Source: Bugula neritina
Lineage: Eukaryota; Bryozoa; Gymnolaemata; Cheilostomatida; Bugulidae
DNA: 64,000 bases
Direction of reading: 5' to 3'
NCBI GenBank assembly: GCA_964035545.1
Contig: OZ037768.1
Location: forward strand, 24,674,319 to 24,738,318
Shown here: positions 26,401 to 38,121 of the stretch, piece by piece
How the letters are laid out: every line of letters starts with the position of its first letter
Numbering within the stretch: position 1 is the stretch's first letter
The notes under the pieces: model-generated
Seen by the model: the letters and a program-made list of their open reading frames with translations, nothing else
The model's database searches: none
Told to the model about the DNA's origin: nothing
Program-made: the position numbers and the translations under genes

Positions 26401-29400
26401 CAGAGTCGAAGTCATTGCTGCCTCTGCTGCCCTGACTGATACTGGAGTAAACACTGAGAGAGTCTGACTTTTCTTCCTCCAGACTGCCATGACCTCTCTG
26501 CTGCTGCTGCGACACAGTATATACAGTAACTATACACTGTATATACTAACTATACAGTGTATACTAACTATACAGTGTATACTAACTATACAGTGTATAC
26601 TAACTATACAGTATATACTAACTATACAGTATATACTAACTATACAGTGTATACTAACTATACAGTGTATACTAACTATACAGTATATACTAACTATACA
26701 GTATATACTAAGTATACAGTATATACTAACTATACAGTGTATACTAACTATACAGTGTATACTAACTATACAGTGTATACTAACTATACAGTGTATACTA
26801 ACTATACAGTATATACTAACTATACAGTATATACTAACTATACAGTATATACTAACTATACAGTGTATACTAACTATACAGTGTATACTAACTATACAGT
26901 ATATACTAACTATACAGTGTATACTAACTATACAGTGTATACTAACTATACAGTGTATACTAACTATACAGTATATACTAACTATACAGTGTATACTAAC
27001 TATACAGTATATACTAACTATACAGTACATACTAAGTATACAGTATATACTAACTATACAGTATATACTAACTATACAGTATATACTAACTATACAGTAC
27101 ATACTAACTATACAGTATATACTAACTATACAGTATATACTAACTATACAGTGTATACTAACTATACAGTATATACTAACTATACAGTATATACTAAGTA
27201 TACAGTATATACTAACTATACGGTGTTAATACGCAGTTAGAGGGGAAGCAGGTATAATAACACACCTTAGTGGAATCACTACGGCTGCCAATATGGCTGC
27301 CGGTATGCACAGCAGATCTACCAAACAAAGCGTCTTGTGAAGTGAAGCCAGAATCATGAGATGCAGCACTGAGTGAGCAGTTAATATTGGATGACTAAAA
27401 CATACGGTATACAGTATATGTGTATAGAGTATACAGTATATATGTATAGAGTATACAGTATATGTGTATAGAGTATAGAGTATATGTGTATAGAGTATAG
27501 AGTATATGTGTATAGAGTATAGAGTATATGTGTATAGAGTATACAGTATATGTGTATAAAGTATACAGTATATGTGTATGGAGTATACAGTATATGTGTA
27601 TAGAGTATACAGTATATGTGTATAAAGTATACAGTATATGTGTATAGAGTATACAGTATATATGTATAGAGTATACAGTATATGTGTATAGAGTATACAG
27701 TATGTGTGTATAGAGTATATAGTATATGTGTATAGAGTATACAGTATATGTGTATAGAGTAAACAGTATACACATATACTGTATATACTCTATACACATG
27801 CCTGGTGGTGCAAGGTTCATGCTGTACAGTAACATATAATACAAATAATAATAATAATAGTATAAAATAATAAAATATAATAATATAAAACACAAATACA
27901 TCTCAAATTCAGTGATATAAACGGAGTTCATGCAGGCTACTAGCTACTGTGCAAGGAAGTTTGGACTGTAAAGTATTGGGTTACTAGCTAATAGTCACTA
28001 GTCACTGGCTAATAGTTACTAGTTACTAGCAAGTAGTTACTAGCTAATATTTACTAGTTACTAGCAAATAGTCACTAGCTAATAGTTACTAGCTAATGGT
28101 TACTAGTTACTAGCAGCTAGTACGACTCACCTTCTGAGCTTGCAGCCGAGTGGCTGGCGAGGAGCTGCGCTGTGACGTAACGTCACTCTCAGTGGCGCTG
28201 ACCAGAGAGTTGATGCTGGAGGAGAGGCTGTGACGGTCTGACGTTGGTGAGTCAGGAGGCGTCTAGAAAATAAGAGGAGTCTAGAGAATAAGAGGAGGAG
28301 TCTAGAGAATAAGAGGAGGAGTCTAGAGAATAAGAGGAGGAGTCTAGAGAATAAGAGAAGGAGTCTAGAGAATAAGAGGAGGAGTCTAGAGAATAAGAGG
28401 AGGAGTCTAGAGAATAAAAGGAGGAGTCTAGAGAATAAGAGGAGGAGTCTAGAGAATAAGAGGAGGAGTCTAGAGAATAAGAGGAGGAGTCTAGAGAATA
28501 AGAGAAGGAGTCTAGAGAATAAGAGGAGGAGTCTAGAGAATAAGAGGAGGAGTCTAGAGAATAAGAGGAGGAGTCTAGAGAATAAAAGGAGGAGTCTAGA
28601 GAATAAGAGGAGGAGTCTAGAGAATAAGAGGAGGAGTGTAGAGAATAAGAGGGGGAGTGTAGAGAATAAGAGGGGGAGTCTAGATAATAAGAGGGAATGA
28701 AGCAGCGAGTCATGCGCTGAGATAGACAGGAAGTGAGAGGGTTCAAGCTGTGAATTGAAAATACACTTTCAGTTAAATATAAGAGGCAAATACAGCATGA
28801 CTTGTGGTATAAATCTGCACTCATTTCTGTGGCTTATTAAGGAAGATTCCAAATGTTAATTATAGGCTGTGGATTGCATACAGTGAAAGCATTACCAACT
28901 TATAAACGTGTGTTGAGAGCAAGTATTTGCACAATGCAGCAGCAGAGGCAGTAGTAATAGTAGTAGTGGTCGTCATAGTAGTAGTAGCAGGGTTGGGGTC
29001 AATTACATGTAAATGTAATTAATTACAATTACATGAAGATTTGTCAATTACAATTACAGTTAAAAAGTAATGTAATTAATTACAATTACAATTGCATGGT
29101 AACGTAATTAATTACAATTGCAATTACTTCTGTTCTCACAAGGGATAACTAAAAGTTATACAATATCACTTCTAGGGTCCAACTACCAGGGGCAATGTTG
29201 ACAGTGGTGAACCTCCTTTGTTCCCAACAGTGACACTACAGGGTCAATCCATGCCAAATCAACTAAATTTTAAGGGGTCCCACGTCTTTGCTTCTCAGAC
29301 TTTGCTCATATTTACACCAAATGGACCTACACATGTCCGAAGTACTATTCGTGAATATTTCTGACATGACACATAAACTTTTTGAGAAATGACTACTTTT

Positions 29401-30163
29401 GTGGACAAAGGCTGGGAAAAATGTTGAGGGAAATTTGTGATTTCTACTTTTAGACCTACTTATAAATGTCTATATCTGAACCATTTTTCTAGACTGAGCC
29501 TTAAAATTTGATGTGGGGAATATTTGAAATTTTTTTCAAAATTTACAAAAATTTGCCCATATTCAATGGCTTAGCATATATGCACACAAGGTATTCTGTA
29601 GTATGTGTTGCTACTAGTGCAAGTTGATAGGTATTATCAAATCGCACAGCAAATTTTAAGACTCAGTCTAAAAAAATGGTTGAGACATAGCTGGGTTTAT
29701 AAATTGGTCTAAAAGTAGAAATCACAAATTTTCCTTTAAGTTTTTTCCAACCTTTGTCCACAAATGTAGTCATTTCTCAAAAAGTTTTTTGTTGGGCCAA
29801 AAATATTTAAGAAGAGTAATCAAGACACATGTAGGTCTATTTGGTGTAATATGAACAAACTCTGAGACACAAAGGCACAGGTCCATTTGGTGAGTTAGCA
29901 TGGAATGACCCTATACGATATTGACTTAATCTGAACTTGTTATTTAACAGTAGATATGGTAGGAAAAGAATGATTTTTTCAAGATTTAAAAGTTTGAAGT
30001 AATTGACATGTAATTATAAAGTAATTGTAAAATTCAATTACATTAGCAATGTAATTAATTACAATTACATTTTTATACATCAATTACAAATTACATTCAA
30101 TTACTTGAAAAAATGTAATTAATTACAACCAATTACAATTACAAATTACAATTACTCCAACCC

Positions 30164-30244
<81 letters not shown>

Positions 30245-33200
30245 CTAGTAGTAGTAGTAATAGTAGTAACAGTCGCAGTAGTACTAGTAGTAGTAGTAGT
30301 AGTAGTAGTAGCAGTAGTAGTAGTAGTAGTAGTAGTAGTAGCCTCAGTACCTTAGGTTTGTACGAGTATGCTGAACTCTTGAGGTCATTGATGACCTGTT
30401 CACTGGACTCAGGCAGCGTGTCAGGGTCGGCAGCCAAGGCAGACAGGTGGTCTACTATCTCCTGCAGGTGTGCCACCTCATTCACCATGGCCATCTCGGA
30501 GTCCTGCAGGCAGATAATCAGAGTGTTTATAGAGACGGAGAAATAGACAAAGAGAGGGGGGCAACTTTACACTCACACAGTACACACTGACAGAGTGACA
30601 CAGTACACACTGACAGAGTGACACAGTACACACTGACAGAGTGACACAGTACACACTGACAGAGTGACACAGTACACACTGACAGAGTCACACAGTACAT
30701 ACTGACAGAGTCACACAGTACACACTGACAGAGTCACACAGCACACACTGACAGAGTCACACAGTACACACTGACAGAGTCACACAGTACACACTGACAG
30801 AGTCACACAGTACACACTGACAGAGTCACACAGTACACACTGACAGAGTCACAGAGTACACACTGACAGAGTCACAGAGTACACACTGACAGAGTCACAG
30901 AGTGCACACTGACAGAGTCACACAGTACACACTGACAGAGTCACACAGTACACACTGACAGAGTCACACAGTACACAACTGACAGAGTCACACAGTACAC
31001 ACTGACAGAGTCACACAGTACGCACTGACAGAGTCACACAGTACACGGAATAATGGATTGATTAGGAGATAGTTTGACACGGATATCTTGGTAGAAAAGT
31101 GTTGTGAAGAGAGATGTGCAGACACACAGACAGACACACATATGGACACACAGACAGAGACAGGAACTCACCACAACAGGTCTTAGGAAGCAGATGAAGT
31201 CACAGAAATGTTTCCTTTCTTCAACTAAGGCTTTCCTTACATAACTTTTCTCCATGTTTTCTAATGCTTTATATTTGTCAGTGACACCCAGCATAGCTGA
31301 TTCAAGCTGTTCACGTGTATCACCTTTACCTACAGTCAACACCCATAGAGTATGTAACACATGATAATACAGTCAACACCCATAGAGTATGTAGCATATA
31401 AAAATAATTGATTGAAAACTGGAAATGAAGTTGTCATCCCCATTTATTAGGCTAATGAAAGCATTGGATTAGGAGAAGCTGTTAGCACCCACAAGGAGGT
31501 GGGATGGAGCTGGCCACCTGAGAGTTAATAGTAAATGTGTCTGGGAAATCTGTTAGTATAATGAGCCAACGGCATTGGGTATAGCAGAGTGGGTATAGCA
31601 GAGTGAGTATAGCAGAGTGGGTATAGCAGAGTGAGTATAGCAGAGTGAGTATAGCAGGGTGAGTATAGCAGGGTGAGTATAGCAGAGTGAGTATAGCAGA
31701 GTGAGTATAGCAGGGTGAGTATAGCAGAGTGAGTATAGCAGAGTGAGTATAGCAGAGTGAGTATAGCAGAGTGAGTATAGCAGAGTGAGTATAGCAGAGT
31801 GAGTATAGCAGAGTGAGTATAGCAGAGTGAGTATAGCAGAGTGAGTATAGCAGAGTGAGTATAGCAGAGTGAGTATAGCAGAGTGGGTATAGCAGAGTGG
31901 GTATAGCAGAGTGGGTATAGCAGAGTGGGTATAGCAGAGTGGGTATAGCAGAGTGAGTATAGCAGAGTGAGTATAGCAGAGTGAGTATAGCAGAGTGAGT
32001 ATAGCAGAGTGAGTATAGCAGAGTGGGTATAGCAGAGTGGGTATAGCAGAGTGAGTATAGCAGAGTGAGTATAGCAGAGTGAGTATAGCAGAGTGAGTAT
32101 AGCAGAGTGAGTATAGCAGAGTGAGTATAGCAGAGAGGACATGGGCGAGAGAGAGAGCTGGAGAGTAGCTCACAGCAAGCAGAGGCGTGAATTGTATTAC
32201 TTACACTGACTGATGACTATCACTAGCAGGTACTATTAGTTAGAAGTAGTAGCAGAGCAGCAACTTACAGTATGTTGTTTTACCTTTGCGGCTTTTCTTC
32301 TGCAGTTTGAGGGTGTCAGAAGACGCCCTTTTGATATCACCTCTAACTTTCTTGTAGTCTACAGAAATAGACGGTATGCGTCAGTATGTAGTATGTGTCA
32401 GTATATAGTATGTGTCAGTATACAGTATGTGTCAGTATATAGTATGAGTCAGTATACAGTATGTGTTAGTATATAGTATGCGTCGGTATACAGTATGTGT
32501 CAGTATATAGTATGCGTCAGTATACAGTATGTGTCAGTATACAGTATGTGTCAGTATATAGTATGTGTCAGTATACAGTATGTGTCAGTATATAGTATGT
32601 GTCAGTATATAGTATGTGTCGGTATATAGTATGTGTCGGTATACAGTATGTGTCAGTATATAGTATGCGTCAGTATACAGTATGTGTCAGTATACAGTAT
32701 GTGTCAGTATATAGTATGTGTTAGTATATAGTATGCGTCAGTATGTAGTATGTGTCAGTATATAGTATGTGTCAGTATATAGTATGTGTCAGTATACAGT
32801 ATGTGTCAGTATATAGTATGTGTCAGTATATATTATGTGTCAGTATATAGTATGTGTCAGTATATAATATGTGTCAGTATATAGTATGTATCAAACATAT
32901 AGTCACACTAAGAGTGAAAGCATGAAGACCTGCAACCAAATGCTAACCATTGCTATATTAACCAATGCTATACTAATCATTGCTATTCTAATCATTGCTA
33001 TGCTAACCAATGCTATGCTAACTAATGTTATGCTAACCATTGCTATGCTAACTAATGTTGAGCTAACCATTCTAGAGTTGTGTGTATTACACACACACAA
33101 GGTATTACTAGTTATTGGTAGCTCTGATAAATTAATAACAAACCTATTGTATTGTTTAATTGTACCGCTCATTAGCAAAATAATGGAGCACACAGCTGGC

Positions 33201-36200
33201 TGGCTTCAGGCAGGCGGGTGTATAATTATACAGGGTATACTTATACACATATACTATTATACAGAGTATACTTATACACATATATTACTATAGAGAGTAT
33301 ACTTATACACATATATTACTATACAGAGTATACTTATACACATATATTATTATACAGAGTATACTTATACACATATATTATCATACAGAGTATACTTATA
33401 CACATATATTATTATACAGAGTATACTTATACACATATATTACTATACAGAGCATATGCATATATTATGTAGGGACACCTTTAGCATGGTCTTTATCTAT
33501 TGTCACAGTGTTTCTTTTCCAATCTTCTAACTTTTCTTGCAGAGGAACAGCTAATTCTTCTAGCAAAGAACTACAAACCAACCATATATATATAACGATA
33601 GAGTAGTTAGAGAGAGAGAGAGAGTTGATATAGTATATATAATGATAGAGTAGTTAGGCTGCTAGCTCAGGTGGACATGAAATGAAGATGTAAGAAATAA
33701 TTGAGAGGAGAGAATGAGAGAGGAAATAGTTGAGTGACACGGCATTTAGCAGGCACGTATGCTGGTATATATACTGTGTATTGTAGTAGATATATACTGT
33801 GTATTGTAGTAGATGTATACTGTGTATTGTAGTAGATATATACTGTGTATTGTAGTAGATATATACTGTGTATTGTAGTAGATGTATACTGTGTATTGTA
33901 GTAGATGTATACTGTGTATTGTAGTAGATATATACTGTGTATTGTAGTAGATATATACTGTGTATTGTAGTAGATATATACTGTGTATTGTAGTAGATAT
34001 ATACTGTGTATTGTAGTAGATATATACTGTGTATTGTAGTAGATATATACTGTGTATTGTAGTAGATGTATACTATGTATTGTAGTAGATATATACTGTG
34101 TATTGTAGTAGATGTATACTGTGTATTGTAGTAGTAGATGTATACTGTGTATTGTAGTAGATATATACTGTGTATTGTAGTAGATATATACTGTGTATTG
34201 TAGTAGATATATACTGTGTATTGTAGTAGATATATACTGTGTATTGTAGTAGATATATACTGTGTATTGTAGTAGATATATACTATGTATTGTAGTAGAT
34301 ATATACTGTGTATTGTAGTAGATATATACTATGTATTGTAGTAGATGTAGTATATTGATATGGGTGGAGAGAAAAGCAAGGGGAGTATGTTAAAGGGGGA
34401 GTGTAGTACACAGGGGGAGTGTAGTACACAGGGGGGAGTGCAGTACACAGGGGGGAGTGTAGTACACAGGGGGAATGTAGTACACAGGGGGGAGTGTAGT
34501 ACACAGGGGAGAGTGTAGTACACAGGGGGGAGTGTAGTACACAGGGGAGAGTGTAGTACACAGGGGAGAGTGTAGTACACAGGGGGAGGGGAGTGTAGTA
34601 CACAGGGGGGAGTGTAGTACACAGGGGGGGGGGGAGTGTAGTACACAGGGGGGAGTGTAGTACGCAGGGGGGGGGGGAGAGTGTAGTACACGGGGGGGGG
34701 GGAGGGATATAGAGAAAGTGAGTGGCTTTTATTGATCTGATTTTAACTTTGATTTGACATCAGCTATAGACGGTATGAAATCTGGTGTGATTGAGATGAG
34801 ATTAATTAGGTGTGGAGCTGGGAGAGAGGAGTGGAGCTGGGAGAAAGGTGTGGAGCTGGGAGACAGGTGTGGAGTTAGGAGAGAGAGGTGTGGAGCTGGG
34901 AGAGAGGTGTGGAGCTGGGAGAGAGGTGTGGAGCTGGGAGACAGGTGTGGAGATGGGAGAGAGGTGTGGAGCTGGGAGAGAGATGTGTGGAGCTGGGAGA
35001 GAGATGTGGAGATGGGAGAGAGGTGTGGAGCTAGGAGAGAGGTGTGGAGCTGGGAGAGAGGTGTGGAGCTGGGAGACAGGTGTGGAGTTAGGAGAGAGAG
35101 GTGTGGAGCTAGGAGAGGTGTGGAGCTAGGAGAGAGGTGTGGAGCTGGGAGAGAGGTGTGGAGCTGGGAGAGAGGTGTGGAGCTGGGAGAGAGGTGTGGA
35201 GCTGGGAGAGAGAGGTGTGGAGCTGGGAGAGAGGTGTGGAGCTAGGAGAGAGATGTGGAAGGTATACTAAACAGACTTCCCCAGACCTACTGGTGAGATT
35301 ATCTGGTGACCAGAAGAGAGCCATCATAATGCGACTAAAAGGAAGATTAGTGAATGAGCTTAACAGAGATGTACTTAGTATATGGTAGTTAGTATCTAGT
35401 AGTTAGTATGTAGTAGTTAGTATGTAGTAGTTAGTATGTAGTAGTTAGTATGTAGTAGTTAGTATATAGTAGCTAGTATGTAGTAGTTAGTATGCAGTAG
35501 TTAGTATGTAGTAGTTAGTATATAGTAGTTAGTATGTAGTAGTTAGTATATAGTAGTTAGTATATAGTAGTTAGTATGTAGTAGTTAGTATGTAGTAGTT
35601 AGTATGTAGTAGTTAGTATGTAGTAGTTAGTATGTAGTAGTTAGTATGTAGTAGTTAGTATGTAGTAGTTAGTATGTAGTAGTTAGTATGTAGTAGTTAG
35701 TATGTAGTAGTTAGTATATAGTAGTTAGTATGTAGTAGTTAGTATGTAGTAGTTAGTATGTAGTAGTTAGTATGTAGTAGTTAGTATGTAGTAGTTAGTA
35801 TGTAGTAGTTAGTATATAGTAGTTAGTATATAGTAGTTAGTATGTAGTAGCTAGTATGTAGTAGTTAGTATGTAGTAGTTAGTATATAGTAGTTAGTATG
35901 TAGTAGTTAGTATGTAGTAGTTAGTATATAGTAGTTAGTATGTAGTAGTTAGTATGTAGTAGTTAGTATGTAGTAGTTAGTATGTAGTAGTTAGTATGTA
36001 GTAGTTAGTATGTAGTAGTTAGTATGTAGTAGTTAGTATGTAGTAGTTAGTATGTAGTAGGTGGTGCGGAAAGGGTGGAGGTGAAGGGGAGGGGGAGGGG
36101 GAGGGGGAGGGGGAGGGGGAGGGAGAGGTGAAGGGGGAGGTGGAGGGGGAGGTGAAGGGGGAGGGGGAGGGGGAGGGAGAGGTGAAGGGAGAGGGGAGGG

Positions 36201-38024
36201 GAGGGGGAGGGGGAGGTGGAGGTGGTGATGGAGTACAAGTATGAATGGTAGGATAAACAGTGTAAACAGAAGAGTAGAACTCAGTAATTACTCTGTCAAG
36301 CGTGTAAACTATGCATTCACAGTATCATCAATATTATTATTATACAATAAACAGTGTGACAGGTGTCAGGGCATAGCACCTGTGGGCTGTGACCCCACTG
36401 TTATCTCAAGGTCACTTGTATTGCAGGTAAAGGAATGTTGACCTCAGGTTCTGTGAAACATCATGATACAGCAACATAGACAGTGTAGATATATAGGTGT
36501 AGATATATAGGTGTAGATATATAGATGTAGATATATAAGTGTAGATATATAGGTGTAGATATATAGGTGTAGATATATAGGTGTAGATATATAGGTGTAG
36601 ATATATAGGTGTAGATATATAGGTGTAGATATATAGGTGTAGATATATAGGTGTAGATATATAGGTGTAGATATGTAAGTGTAGATATATAGGTGTAGAT
36701 ATATAGATGTAGATATATAGGTGTAGATATATAGGTGTAGATATATAGGTGTAGATATAAAAGACTTACTTGGCATACACCTTCATCTTGCTTTCAATAC
36801 TTCTGTGCCTTAAGCAGAGCCTTGTGAGAGATTTACCGATTTCTTTGGTAGCACCTGCATGCAATAGAGTAATATAGTAAGTAATGTATGTGTTATATAG
36901 TAAGTATGTATGTGTTATATAGTAAGTATTGTATGTGTTATATAGTAAGTATGTATGTGTTATATAGTAAGTAATGTATGTGTTATATAGTAAGTAATGT
37001 ATGTGTTATATAGTAAGTATGTATGTGTTATATAGTACGTAATGTATGTGTTATATAGTAAGTATTGTATGTGTTATATAGTAAGTAATGTATATGTTAT
37101 ATAGTAAGTAATGTATATGTTATATAGTAAGTAATGTATATGTTATATAGTAAGTAATGTATGTGTTATATAGTAAGTATATGTATTCTCTCTCTACTCT
37201 ATATTCTATAGCATTATTGTATTGATAGATAGAGGGTTGCCTGTTGAATGCTTTGTTGAACAACAAATGCCGTCTGTAAGGAAAGCCTTTGTTGGCAGTT
37301 TGAGAATATCTTATTGACTCTACTATCTTCTTATCAATTTACAAAATATACTGGCATGAGATGTAGCACTAGCATTCCTTATTCCCTCTACGTAACTACA
37401 GTGTAGATGTATGTACAGTGTAGATGTATGTACAGTGTAGATGTAACTACAGTGTAGATGTATGTACAGTGTAGATGTAACTACAGTGTAGATGTATGTA
37501 CAGTGTAGATGTACGTACAGTGTAAATGTATGTACAGTGTAGATGTAACTACAGTGTAGATGTATGTACAGTGTAGATGTAACTACAGTGTAGATGTATG
37601 TACAGTGTAGATGTATGTACAGTGTAGATGTATGTACAGTGTAGATGTAACTACAGTGTAGATGTATGTACAGTGTAGATGTAACCACAGTGTAGATGTA
37701 CGTACAGTGTAGATGTATGTACAGTGTAGATGTATGTACGTATGTAATGTACATGAAGAGATGAATTTCTATTGATTTTCTGAGTGCAGTTTGCTGATAG
37801 TAACTAACTGAAATACTACATTCCACATGATAGATAGCTGAGGGCACATCATGAGGGCAAGCAGTGAGGGCAAGCAGTAAGAAGGCAACAAAACAAATTA
37901 CAGATGTCAAAGGAATTCAATATTCAGCCTGTAGGGCAAACAACCATAATACTTATTTATATTTCAGAGCAACTGCAGTTTTCTTAGTAGTAGTATTAGT
38001 AGTAGTAGTAGTAGTACTAGTAGC

Positions 38025-38068
<44 letters not shown>

Positions 38069-38086
38069 CGGTACTAGTACTAGTAC

Positions 38087-38121
<35 letters not shown>

